NCBI GenBank assembly: GCA_003427395.1
Contig: BFEA01000086.1
Span: forward strand, 1,468,005-1,501,785
Length of the DNA: 33,781 nt
Origin: Chara braunii
Lineage: Eukaryota; Streptophyta; Charophyceae; Charales; Characeae
Reading direction: 5' to 3'
In this document: one piece after another, positions 10,585-19,980 of the stretch
Layout: each line of letters opens with the position of its first letter
Position numbering within the stretch: the stretch's first letter is position 1
Notes under the pieces: model-generated
Database searches by the model: none
What the model was told of the DNA's origin: nothing
The model's input: only the letters and a program-made list of their open reading frames with translations
Program-made: the position numbers and the translations under genes

Positions 10585-11790
10585 CTACAACAGATTCTCG
10601 TCGAAGGGTATTCCTACGTCGATCAGCATGTTGTGCAGTATGCATACGGCGGTGAACTGCTGCGGGAGCCTGTCCAAATTTGTCTTGTGTGTCTGCAAAA
10701 ACAGCCGCCACATGCCCTTCAGCCTGCCGAACGCCCTCTCCACTCCTCCCCTCGCCACCTTCTGGTTGTTGTCGAACCGTTCCTCGTCGACGTGCTGATT
10801 GATGCCTCCATACGGAACGACCATGCATTCGGAAGGGGGGTACCCATTGTCCGCCAGAATGTACCCGTTCGTCTTCACACCGAACGGCAGTGTCACGGGG
10901 GGACCACAGAACAACGACCCCTCCTCTGCGCACACCAACAGGCTGGACAACTGCAGCACTCTGATGTCGTGGCAGCTACCTGGGTATCCCATGTGCACGT
11001 GGAGCACACGCAAGTCGAGGTCGACGACAACCTGCGCGACGATGGAGAAACGACGCTTCCTATCGTAGTAGTTTTCGCTAGGAGCGTTCGCCGGCTTGTC
11101 TACGTACACGTGAGTGCAATCAATGCAGCCGTGGCAGTTGGGGAACCCTTTATCAGCAAACACCCGCAGAACGACGAGTTTACAAAGTCCCGTCAGCCAC
11201 GCAATCTTATCTCCGAACACTCTTAGCAGCGCGGCAGTAACGTCGCGGACGGCAATCAACCCAGAAGCTCGGCCAGTCCCGAAGTTGCACGTGCTGCTCT
11301 CGTACGTCTCTCCTGAAGCCTACCTGTACAGCGCATACGCCAAAATCTGGTCCGGCTGCAAAGGTTCCCCGTAGAACGTGACCCGCTGCTGTATGAGGCG
11401 CACACGCCTCCGCGTTTCCTTGAACACTCGCGGCGACATGAGAAGCTTATCCCGGAAGTAGTCGTTTGTCGCGTCGTCGCATTGGCTGAGGTCTTCCCAC
11501 ATGCCTCCTGTCCTGCGCTTCACCCACCACCGCGGCGTCGCACGTGGTATCACTCCGCAACCCAACGCGTAGCACAGCTGAACAACAGCCTCCGACATCG
11601 CCACGTAATCGGCCCCATCGAACGGATCTTGCGTCAATTTCCTCCGTCTACGCGCGCACAACTGGTCCTTCAGCCGCCCCAGCGCCCTCTCCTGCTGACA
11701 TCGAAGAACGATCGTCGACACGGCCGTCGCCACTGCCTGCAGCTCACCATGACTCAACGGATCATGTTTACCCTCTGCGCCGCCCTCCAT
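10585..11790 (-). pseudogene. PIF/Harbinger DDE transposase, single in-frame TAG
   Basis: The start is taken at the ATG at 11790 (MEGGAEGKHD). The frame is open further upstream to 12045 but without an ATG. Length is about 400 codons, normal for the family. The N-terminal part carries the usual helical region (SPRVFKETRRRVRLIQQ). One in-frame TAG at 11320-11322 follows ILAYALYR, where a Trp codon would fit, and the frame continues without a shift. The nuclease core (DDE_Tnp_4 type) has all three acidic residues: Asp in GCIDCTHV (about 11121), Asp in ILADNGYP (about 10851) and Glu in GVERAFGRLK (about 10740). The YPGSCHD block lies between the first two. It would cut and rejoin transposon ends in the nucleus. 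Only the one nonsense codon visibly disables it. Confidence 0.85.
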
Positions 11791-12218
11791 AGTCGCGACG
11801 TCGAAACGATCTCGTCGTTCCGCTGCCGGCTGTGTCGTACTTCCGCACGCGTCGAAAGGCGGCCCCTTTTCTATGTCGACAGGCCCGCAGACGGCAAAGA
11901 GGAGCAACACGCAGTCAACGTGTGTAAACGTCCACGGCGATGGAAGCACCAAACGCTGTCCGCGGAGTCGCAACGGTCTGGGAACGGAACCTCCGCCGCC
12001 GCTCACCCACTTTCCGCAGCACGCCAACCTCGCGCCGCCAGGCACACGTCGTCGTCGTCGACACAGCGTTCGTTCGAATTTTGAATTTCAAATGCCCACG
12101 CCCTTCGGGTTTTAATTAATTTCTTTCCGCGTCGCCCGACGTCTGCCGTTTCCCACCTCGCATCGCTGGACCATGGCGTCTCCACACTGACAAAAGAGAC
12201 TGGACCAAGGACGTCCGA

Positions 12219-12357
12219 CCCCGCGGCCGCTAATTTACATATGAAACTGGCCGCGGGGAAGCCACAAGGAAACATCCTCGGGGGACGTCCCCAAGGATGA
12301 GTGGAACGACGCCGCAAATTCCCCTAAAAAGCCACAAGGACGTTTCCTTGTGGCTCA
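12219..12357. repeat. Cluster of three short inverted repeats upstream of the transposase
   Basis: CCCCGCGGCC at 12219-12228 pairs with GGCCGCGGGG at 12249-12258. A palindrome containing GGGGACGTCCCC follows at about 12276-12287. AGCCACAAGG at about 12331-12340 pairs with CCTTGTGGCT six bases later. All lie on the 5' side of the transposase gene, where transposon subterminal binding sites would be expected. That role is inference. Confidence 0.5.
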
Positions 12358-12802
12358 AGGAAACCGTAAGGAGTGTCTAACGAGGCCCTATTTAGGGAAA
12401 ACCACTTCCACTAATCTGCACCTGCTCACAAGGAGACCCCACTGCCCACCATAATGGTGTTTCTACAGAGCGGCACTCTCTCTTTCATTCCATCGCATGC
12501 AAAACGCTACACAAGAGTCGCAATTAATTACGACAACTGTTACCCAAACGGCGAAAAAGAACTCAGATAACTACAGAAACCAAATCCTATCACAAAACGA
12601 TGGAAACCAAGGCCACGATTGCTCGACTCGAATATGTAACCAATGCAGATGCCGAATGGCATCAGTTTTTCCTTAATACCATTCAATGGGCCTAGCTGCA
12701 CTGCTCATGGAAGGGAGAATGTGCAAAATGAGAATGAATCTGCCGCTAGAATCTGGAAAGATACACCACCATATTTTTCGTCTTTTGTGCATGTGGTGAG
12801 TA
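12358..12802. other. Unassigned non-coding DNA
   Basis: I see no gene, RNA or clear repeat here beyond a 12-bp palindrome (CCCTATTTAGGG) near 12385. Composition is ordinary. The right end of the Harbinger-like unit may lie at or before the start of this stretch. Confidence 0.4.
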
Positions 12803-13189
12803 GTGGAGAGAGGGGCACAATAACGGCCATTTTGTCAAAATGGACATCTTTTATTTTTTGAACGAAATTGAAAATGAGTTTTTTGGCCGAAAAGTTGGCG
12901 AAAACTCGTCAAAATTTGTTGTTCTTGATGGTCCGGTGTTTGTAAAACGCTGGACCCCCTGGTTGTACATGGACCTAGCTGGAGACCAGGTACATCCAAG
13001 CAGTCCTACCTAGATGTACCTGGTCTCAAGCTAGGTCCATGTACAGCCAGGGGGTCCAGCGTCTTACAAATGCCGGACCCTCAGGAACAGCAAATTTTGA
13101 TGATTTTTTGGCCAAAAAACTCGGTTTCAATTTCGTTCAAAAAATAAAAAATGTCCATTTTGATTGAAATGGTCGTTCAATGTCTACTG
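12803..13189. mobile_element. Hairpin MITE, about 387 bp, nearly all inverted repeat
   Basis: The left arm (about 12818-12996) is matched by its reverse complement at about 13013-13182, with a 16-base loop. Identity is high through the whole arm, including GACCCCCTGG, TACATGGACCTAG and GAGACCAGGTACATC. The outer ends are weaker. The right end reads CTACTG followed by TA at 13190-13191, and a TA precedes the left end at 12801-12802. This fits a Tc1/mariner-type TA target, but the left terminus has diverged. The element has no coding capacity. Its transcript would fold into one long hairpin. Confidence 0.75.
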
Positions 13190-13191
13190 TA

Positions 13192-13941
13192 ACCATGGAG
13201 GCCAGACGGTCTAATGTCGTAGTCAGCAAATAAATATAAAAATGTAAAAAAATGATGTCGTAGTCAAGGGACAGGAAAACAATATTATAATTATAATTTT
13301 GGCCTGTTTACCGGCACGCCTCCGCCTACCTTCTTCCCCCGAATACAATGTACGGTCATTTTAACTCTATTTTGGGTACCTTATACGGTTATTGTGATGA
13401 TATGTTGTAGTAGGGGGTAGAAGGTAGTTGGTACACCCATCAACAGATGACATACGGACCTGAGTTCAAATCGCCCCCCCCCCCCTGAAAAAAAAAAACA
13501 AAAGGGAAACTATGCCGGAGTCACAAAAATGAGTTATAATTGCAGTATGGGCCAAGATTCAGTTTGCAATTGCAGTTCAGGGCCTCAGGCAATCTATACA
13601 ACCCGGCTTTCTGGCCAGGTAGGGTGGCCAAGAGCAATTGCAAACTGTACATTGGCCCATGGTGCAAAAAAAGACATTTTGAAGGGTGCCCTCACCTGCA
13701 CCGGACATTAGGCTTATAATTTTGACAACTATGATTTAAAATTTTGAGTTCAGTTAATGATAATAATTATTAAGAATATGAAATTATGGAGTATTTGTTT
13801 GTTCATCCTTCCACTGCAGCCAGTTTCACTGTGGCCATGTCATGATTCACGCCCTTCCACAGCCGCTCATCCATAGCCATGTGATCAGGATTGCTCCCAA
13901 AGTTTGGGAGTCTTGAGGTTTAAAAAAAAAAAAAAAAAAAA
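13192..13941. other. Unassigned AT-rich DNA with homopolymers
   Basis: I see no gene here. A C run followed by an A run lies at about 13477-13500. A diverged copy of a dispersed repeat (GTCACAAAAATGAGTTATAATTGCA, split by mismatches) starts near 13517. An A run of about 20 abuts the assembly gap. Confidence 0.4.
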
Positions 13942-14041
13942 NNNNNNNNNNNNNNNNNNNNNNNNNNNNNNNNNNNNNNNNNNNNNNNNNNNNNNNNNNN
14001 NNNNNNNNNNNNNNNNNNNNNNNNNNNNNNNNNNNNNNNNN
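13942..14041. other. Assembly gap of 100 N
   Basis: Exactly 100 N residues stand between an A run and a C-rich stretch. The round size suggests a gap of unknown true length, so the two sides may not be neighbours at this distance. Confidence 0.98.
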
Positions 14042-14459
14042 CCTCCCCCACCCCCCCAAACAAAAAAAAGGAAAAGTGGTAGGTAGTCTAAGCTTTTATT
14101 ATGCCCGGGCGAGTCACCATGGAGGATCTCAGCCTCATTCAATTTTGCAAGGTCCCACTTGCCCAGGGGCCTCGTCCCACTACGTCCAATTTATGCTTGT
14201 GCTCCACCGTTTTTGACCATGTGCGGCCGTCTGTGACATGCGTGAGCCGTCGATCATTTCCAGTATCCACTGCTAGTGTGGATAATTGTCTTTGTTTTCG
14301 TGGATGCAGCTTCCTGTGGGCCAGTAGAATTTCTTTCTTAATCATTTGTTGGCCATTTAGTTGGCCACTTTCCGTTGGCGCGAAGCTTCAATACTATGTT
14401 TTTTTTTTGGGGGGGGGGGTGTTTTTGAAGCTTTGTGCCTTGCTATTTTTTTTTACAGA

Positions 14460-14562
14460 AATTGATAATATTGAGATTTCCGTGGAAGACTGCGAACAGG
14501 CAGGCGGCAAGGTCGCATGCAGATGTACCGGGTTGGTGGAAGTGTGGATCCATAGCATTGGC
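14460..14562 (+). other. Possible exon or exon relic (very tentative)
   Basis: A pyrimidine tract ending TTTTACAG at about 14451-14459 looks like a splice acceptor. The frame after it reads EIDNIEISVEDCEQAGGKVA then CRC. Acidic residues followed by GGKVA(Y)CRC are reminiscent of the start of a CDGSH iron-sulphur (NEET) domain. The expected Tyr, the WRS and the CDGSH motif itself are not present in frame, although a degraded TGGATCCATAGC follows. It may be a decayed exon or chance. Confidence 0.15.
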
Positions 14563-14735
14563 CTTGTTTTCTTTGCATTTCTGAAAAGAAAAAAAAAAAT
14601 CTTTATATGTCTTTTTTAAAAGAAACGGCCTCCACACACCGTTTTACGCTATGCTAGTGGGTAGAGGCCCCAGTGCAATGGATCTGTAGTTTCGAGCTGA
14701 AATTTTTTATGTTTTTTTTTGGGGGTAACTTCGGC

Positions 14736-14790
14736 GCAGTCACGAAAACAGTTTGTAATTGCACTTCAGGCAATCCCGCAAATACAACAC
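14736..14790 (+). repeat. Dispersed repeat copy (CAGTCACGAAAACAG family)
   Basis: GCGCAGTCACGAAAACAGTT followed by TGTAATTGCA closely matches the stretch beginning near 17586 and, more weakly, one near 13517. The origin of the family is unknown. Confidence 0.5.
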
Positions 14791-14851
14791 ACCCCCACAC
14801 CGGACCCGAAACATAGGTCATATACATTCACCATTAGCGGCCCTTTTGCCT

Positions 14852-14919
14852 CAAGTGCAATTTCAAACACAAACCCTGACTGAGCCAAGTGCAATTTCAA
14901 ACACAAACCCTGACTGAGC
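14852..14919 (+). repeat. 34-bp direct tandem duplication
   Basis: The 34-bp unit at 14852-14885 (beginning CAAGTGCAATTTC, ending GACTGAGC) is repeated at 14886-14919. Confidence 0.85.
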
Positions 14920-15282
14920 CGTAGTTTTCTCTTTTTTTTTTTTAAGGGCTATGGCCCATTTAAACTTGATGTTCCACATGCAGGGGCCATGCGCGTTAGC
15001 CCAGGGTTGCGTTAGCGCAGGGCTGTGTTAGCATCGCGCCTGCTTGAATTTTTGATTGCTTTGGGCGCTGAGAGTATTGTGGGGAGGGTTACGCTCCGGC
15101 ACCTTGATAAGTGATCGTCGCATTCTGCTCTTGGCCCTCCTCCATGCCACATGGCATGTGAGGGCAGAACTTGGACGACACCCCTCATATCAGTATTATG
15201 AACCGGTCAGGGCTTGCTCCCTGGTCTCAGATATGGAGCCCTCTATGAGGAGGACCTCTCACTTTCAGCTGTATGTGATTTG

Positions 15283-15511
15283 CTGCTGGTTTACACTCGT
15301 GATTTGAAGAAGAGTGCACTGGGAGCAATCTGCTGCGTGGCAGGAACTATCTGATCTTCTTCATCATCATCGTCATCATCAATCATCATCAGCTGTATGT
15401 GATTTGGGTTTTTCTTCCATAACTTGTATGAACATTGCTGCTGGTTTGCCCTCGTGATTTGAAGAAGAGTGCACTGGGAGCAATCTGCTGCGTGGCAGGA
15501 ACTTTCTGATC

Positions 15512-15553
<42 letters not shown>

Positions 15554-15744
15554 GACGAGGACGGCGCGTGTTATTAACATCGACTTAAAAGAAGAGTGCA
15601 TTTTATTAACATTGACTTAAAAGAAGAGTGCATTGGGAGCGATCTGCTGAGCGGCAGGAACTTTCTGCTTTCTGCTTTTTGCCTTCCTCAGTCTACGGTG
15701 GCAAGTAGCAGACTCTTGACCCGTGTATGGCGAGAGCTTTCGTG

Positions 15745-15775
<31 letters not shown>

Positions 15776-16090
15776 TGACGAGGATGACGCATGTCATTAT
15801 CATCATCAATATTGAATTCTCCTCCATAACTTGTATGACCATTGCTGGTGGCTTGCACCCGTGACCTAATGAAGAGTGCACTGGGAGCCATCTGCTGCGC
15901 GGCAGGAACTTTCTGCTTTCTGCTTTCTACAATTCACGGTGGTGAGAAGCACAATGTTTACAGTGTATGGGGAGAGCTTTCGTGTTATGCGTGTCATCAT
16001 CATCATCATCATCATCATCATGGTCGACGAGGAGGACGCGTGTTATTATCATCATCAACTTCCGATAGGAATTTCACATGCCCCATCCTA
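15283..16090 (+). repeat. Composite tandem repeat: four diverged units, three with long (ATC)n runs
   Basis: A shared block with GAAGAGTGCAYTGGGAGC followed by ATCTGCTG and GGCAGGAACT recurs near 15306, 15461, 15620 and 15869. Long ATC/TCA runs follow at about 15513-15553, 15746-15775 and 15990-16021. After each long run comes GACGAGGA with an RCGCRTGTYATTA-like block. The first unit has only an interrupted run near 15360-15390. Spacing is about 155 to 250 bp. Apparent Asp- or His-rich proteins read from the ATC runs are artefacts. Confidence 0.75.
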
Positions 16091-16212
16091 TTCGTAAATT
16101 GATACTAGATAATAGAGGTTGGGGCGGGGACCACCTGGAACGATGGGCCTGGTGCTGCTGCCCACATCAGGTCTTTCATTTTGGAACTGTCCCTACCTGG
16201 TTCTATGCTTCC

Positions 16213-16990
16213 TGTGATCATCCAGAATGGCAGGCTTAATGTTGCCCCCGTGGGACATTCGGCTTATTGGAAATGAAATTTTGCCTTGCTTCGACGCTTC
16301 CCGCTGCTCAGTTCTGCTATATTAGGGCATGGGGTTTGATTTTGTGTGCTTGTTTTTGTTCTGTACATAATTCAGGGTTGCCTGATATAAAATTCGATAC
16401 TATATCCAGATTAAGTCAAATGCGTACAGGAAACTGCCGCTGGTTTCTGCTCCGTAGATAAGTTAGGGCAAATTCTTCATGGTGTTATAGCTGTGGAGCA
16501 AGAAGGTATTGGTGATTTGCTGCCCATCACTTCGATGGTGTTTGGCTTAGGGTTTGGGATGATTACTGAAGTTGTATCTATAATAGGACCGTATCCTGGA
16601 GATCATCCAGAATGACAGGCTTGATGTTGCCCCCCATCAAGCATGTCATATTGGACAATCTTCTTCTGGTACAGCCCACAGTAGGCTTGTTTCCCTTTGT
16701 CGTCTTTTGACTCAATTCCCTTTGGCTGTTGCCAGTTGGATTGGAGAAGAGCGGGACATTCGGCTTATTGGAAATTTTCTACTCGAAATTGGGTTTAGGG
16801 ATGATTACTGTAATTGTATCTATAACCGGATGATATCCTGGAGATCATCCAGAATGACAGGCTTGATGTTGCCCCCCATCAAGCATGTCATGTTGGACAA
16901 TCTTCTTCTACTACAGCCCTCAGTAAGCTTGTTTCCCTTTGTCTACTTTTGACTGAAATTCCTTTTGGCTGTTGGATAGGAGAGAGTGGG
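16213..16990 (+). repeat. Tandem duplication, period about 242 bp, plus a partial third copy
   Basis: GATCATCCAGAATG recurs at about 16216, 16601 and 16843, followed by CAGGCTT and ATGTTGCCCC. The last two copies match over most of their length, including CAAGCATGTCAT, TTGGACAATCTTCTTCT and CTTGTTTCCCTTTGTC. The first copy is partial and followed by a GGGACATTCGGCTTATTGG block shared with the unit near 16755. Confidence 0.75.
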
Positions 16991-17157
16991 ATATGATAAT
17001 TGTATCAGGGAATAGGTCAGGAATTTGTATGATTGTTTTTGGTAATATAGAATTAATGGATACATTGGAATAGGATTATATTTTACATTGGTATTAAACA
17101 TAGACTAGGGTTTGCCATTAGAGTTTTGCACGGGATGGGCTGAAGACAGGCGTCTTC

Positions 17158-17222
17158 ACTGTGGGAGGTCAGCGGTTGGGGATGGGACTGGCCGGAAGTG
17201 CCTCTCCCAGCCTGGATTGGCT
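17158..17222 (+). repeat. Retroposon 3'-end module, copy A (diverged)
   Basis: It shares GTCAG, GGGGATGGGA, the TGGYCGGRAGTGCYT block and CCCAGCC with the two modules downstream, but has no poly-A tail. Confidence 0.45.
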
Positions 17223-17391
17223 ACGGAATTCATGATGTGCATGCGCCAATTATATATATATAGATATAGATATATTAGGATTAATGAGTAATTAGGAGAT
17301 ACTAAGTTTAGTAGTGCTAGATTCGATTTTTTTCTGAATTGTATCTGCTTTCAAATGACTAGTTAGTGGCAGCTAGGGTTTGAGCAATGTT

Positions 17392-17531
17392 GCCTGATCT
17401 CTTGGCTGCAGTCAGGGAGGGGATTGGTCGGGAGTGCTTTTCCCAGCCCTGTATGGCTGCGGGTTATATGTAAGGGACACCAGCTGGCATATAATGGAAT
17501 GATGTTTTTCAAAAAAAAAAAAAAAAAAAAA
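17392..17531 (+). mobile_element. Retroposon 3' end with poly-A tail, copy B
   Basis: The module GGGATTGGTCGGGAGTGC, TTTTCCCAGCCCT, then ATAATGG ends in about 22 A (17510-17531). It is a poly-A retroposon end on the + strand. A second copy lies in inverse orientation about 110 bp downstream. Confidence 0.6.
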
Positions 17532-17583
17532 GAAACTTGATGTTCCAAAAAAGGGAAAAAAAGAAACAAATTAGAGAAAACTA

Positions 17584-17640
17584 CGGCACAGTCACGAAAG
17601 CAGTTTGTAATTTGCATTTCAAACTGCGTCTTAGCAGTTT
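17584..17640 (+). repeat. Dispersed repeat copy (CAGTCACGAAARCAG family)
   Basis: GGCACAGTCACGAAAGCAGT then TTGTAATTTGCA matches the stretch at 14736. It precedes retroposon copy C. Confidence 0.5.
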
Positions 17641-17760
17641 TTTTTTTTTGTTTTACCATTATTTGCTGGAAAGCAGGTCCAGCGTCCCTCACATGTAGGG
17701 CTGGGAAAAGCACTCCCGACCAATCCCATCCCTGACCGCAGCCAAAAACTCTCAAACCCG
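17640..17760 (-). mobile_element. Retroposon 3' end, copy C, inverse orientation
   Basis: On the - strand it reads GGCTGCGGTCAGGGATGGGA, TTGGTCGGGAGTGC, TTTTCCCAGCCCTACATGTG, then a stem-loop (GCTGGA with TCCAGC), AATAATGG and a short A tail (T run 17639-17649). It matches copy B and shares its stem-loop with the LINE 3' region at 21138-21171. Confidence 0.6.
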
Positions 17761-17928
17761 TCCCCAACCGCAGCCAACAAATTCATCAAAGGTTGTTCAA
17801 ACCCAAACTACTTGCCACAACCAAACCCAGAAATCCTCAAGCCATCCGTCTTAGCAGTTTTTTTAGTCAGGGCCCGAGTTTCAAATTCACTTGAAACTAG
17901 GGCTGATCTTTTTTAGCAGTTCAGTCAG

Positions 17929-18175
17929 GCACGTGGCCCCTTTTTTTTCGGTTCTTTTTTTTTTTTTTTTTTTTTTTCCCCCACCCCCTCCCCTTCACGT
18001 GGAGGGGCCATGGCCGAGATGTCTTGGCCACACCCGAGGGGGAAAAAAAAGCATCTGGTTGTGTGGCGGGGCCACGGCCGAGATGTCTCAGCCACGCCTG
18101 AAGGGGGGAGAGGGAACAACAAAAAAAAGAAAAAAAAACGAAAAAAAAAAAAGAAAAAAAAAAGGGGCCACGTGC
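17929..18175. repeat. 247-bp foldback with internal quasi-palindromes
   Basis: GCACGTGGCCCC at 17929-17940 is the exact reverse complement of GGGGCCACGTGC at 18164-18175. T-rich and A-rich stretches continue the pairing inward, and the inner parts (CCCCTTCACGTGG against CCTGAAGGGG) still pair imperfectly. Each inner arm holds a copy of a quasi-palindrome, GGCCGAGATGTCTYRGCCA, at about 18013 and 18077. A third copy stands outside at 18371-18400. Confidence 0.65.
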
Positions 18176-18370
18176 TTTCATAATGTGCCGGTGTGGAGTT
18201 TCGAATTGGCAGGAATAACAGTAGACTGCTAGTTCGGGGTGAGAGCAGTTTGAAACTGCAAAAAAGACGGGTACCTTGCAGTTTCCAGTTGGAAGTTGGT
18301 CATCGTAAAAATAAGGCGGCCACTTGTTGTTGCTTTTTATTTTTTATTTTTTTCCACGCCTGCATCTGTG

Positions 18371-18400
18371 GGCCACGGCCCAGATGTCTAGGCCATGCCC
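18371..18400. repeat. Third copy of the GGCC(C/G)AGATGTCT quasi-palindrome
   Basis: GGCCACGGCCCAGATGTCTA then GGCCATGCCC matches the two copies inside the 17929-18175 foldback. Confidence 0.5.
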
Positions 18401-18523
18401 ATGAGGCTTCCGTTTTTGCGAATTGTTAAACTGGCAGGCCGTCAAAGGCATCATTTACTTTTCTTTTTCTTTTTTTGCAGTTTTGAACTCAGTCTGCTGT
18501 TGGCCCAAACTTGCAGTATTACC

Positions 18524-18622
18524 AAAAAAAAAAAAAAAAAAAAAAAAACTTGCAGTGTTACGGTACAGTGACACAGTAACTGTCATTTATGCGAATCGGA
18601 ACTTTTTTTTTTTTTTTTTTTT
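18524..18622. repeat. Long A run and T run
   Basis: An A run at about 18523-18548 and a T run at about 18604-18622 flank roughly 55 bp. That stretch resembles the arm of the large foldback at 19051 (TTGCAGTGTTACG against the arm's CAGTGGACTGTTA). They may be remnants of the same repeat family. Confidence 0.4.
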
Positions 18623-18783
18623 AAGAAATCAAAACTTTGCGCAGGTCACAAGCGCAGTTGTGGCAAGAAAAAAAACAAGATTTTTCTCTTGGACGCCGTA
18701 AACCTGATCTTGTGATCACTCGCAAGAACCAAAAAAAAAGAAAAAAAGAAAGAAGAAGATGATGCAGAAGAAGAAGGATCAAG

Positions 18784-18844
18784 GTAAGCAGGACCTTGCC
18801 CCAGAGATGCACATGTTCTTGACTTCACCTACTTTTCTCTGCAG
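18784..18844 (+). other. Candidate 61-base GT-AG intron (tentative)
   Basis: CAAG then GTAAGC at 18784 and TTTTCTCTGCAG ending at 18844 are textbook splice sites around 61 bases. The preceding sequence is A/G-rich and would encode only a short Lys-rich stretch. The following exon closes quickly. No product is recognised, so this may be chance. Confidence 0.15.
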
Positions 18845-19050
18845 GCCCCATTCCCAGAGGAGATAGGATTTAAGGCCTGAATCTGGATGTGGGTGTGGAG
18901 AGGTGCAGAAAATCATGATTGATCAGCTATTCTGCATCTCTGGATAAAATACGTCCTCATTCAGGCGGTTAATCCAATCCTTTTCAGGTCCAGGGGTTGT
19001 CCAGCTGTCGGCTGTCGCATTTTCCTTTCTTTTTTTTTTGAAAAAACTGG

Positions 19051-19298
19051 GCCTGTGACCGCTGCACAGTTCAGAATTCGCAGAAATAACAGTCCACTGC
19101 AAGATTGGGCCGTGAGCAGTTCAAAACAGCAAGAAAAACAGTGAACTGCTCGTTATACGGCCTACCGGTTCGGTAATCTGCAAAAAGCAGGACGTGGCCT
19201 AGCAGGCCCTCCCGTGCTTTTTGTCTTTTTTTTTCCGTTTTTGGATTCTGGCAGGAATGAGTTCGGGCAGGAAAAGCCGCCGACCGCGCCCCTCCTGC

Positions 19299-19349
<51 letters not shown>

Positions 19350-19457
19350 TCGGCCCACCAAAGTGCGAATGTATCTGGCCCATTTTCTGCGCCAGATACA
19401 TTCACACCTTTTTTCTTGGACATGCTAATCTTCTCTGTATCTTTCCAATCCTCTCTC

Positions 19458-19492
<35 letters not shown>

Positions 19493-19692
19493 TGGCCGCC
19501 CACTCCCGCTTCAGCCTGTGCTCTCTCTGCTGCCTGCCCGCTCGCCTGCCTACTGTAGCTTCCTCTCTCTCTCACACACACACATACACAAACGGAAAAA
19601 AAAAAGTGGCAGTGTATATTTCCATTTTCTCAGCCAAGATTCATTCCGCTGAGCAAAATCGGAATGAATCTTGGCCGAGAAAATGGGAATTT

Positions 19693-19731
<39 letters not shown>

Positions 19732-19787
19732 GCAACTGGAGTAGGCGGGCGAGCGGGCAGCAGAGAGCACGTAGCGGGAGTGGGCGG

Positions 19788-19842
<55 letters not shown>

Positions 19843-19931
19843 AGCATGTCCAAAAAAAAGGTGCGAATGTATCTGATGCAGAAAATGGACCAGATACATT
19901 CGCACTTTGGTGGACCGAGCAGCCGACACAC

Positions 19932-19980
<49 letters not shown>

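Larger units (their letters stand above)
7037..12120. mobile_element. PIF/Harbinger-like DNA transposon unit with two convergent genes (ends not resolved)
   Basis: A GC-rich block holds a + strand protein gene and a - strand Harbinger DDE transposase gene, tail to tail with a 1.57-kb spacer. PIF/Harbinger elements usually encode a transposase plus a second, often Myb/SANT-like, DNA-binding protein, so the pairing fits that superfamily. I could not find matching terminal inverted repeats or a TWA target duplication at either side. Both limits are therefore estimates from change in composition and loss of Gypsy similarity. Confidence 0.55.

Noticed and set aside
10435-11226. 263-residue + strand frame
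   Set aside because: It is antisense to the Harbinger transposase, whose catalytic motifs settle the coding strand.
12383-12397. Telomere-type sequence (CCCTATTTAGGG)
   Set aside because: It is a single 12-bp palindrome without tandem repeats.
14101-14619. 172-residue + strand frame
   Set aside because: It crosses T and G homopolymers and shows no domain. At most its end includes the tentative exon listed above.
15500-16025. CRISPR-like array
   Set aside because: The repeats are trinucleotide runs within diverged tandem units, with no regular repeat/spacer pattern.
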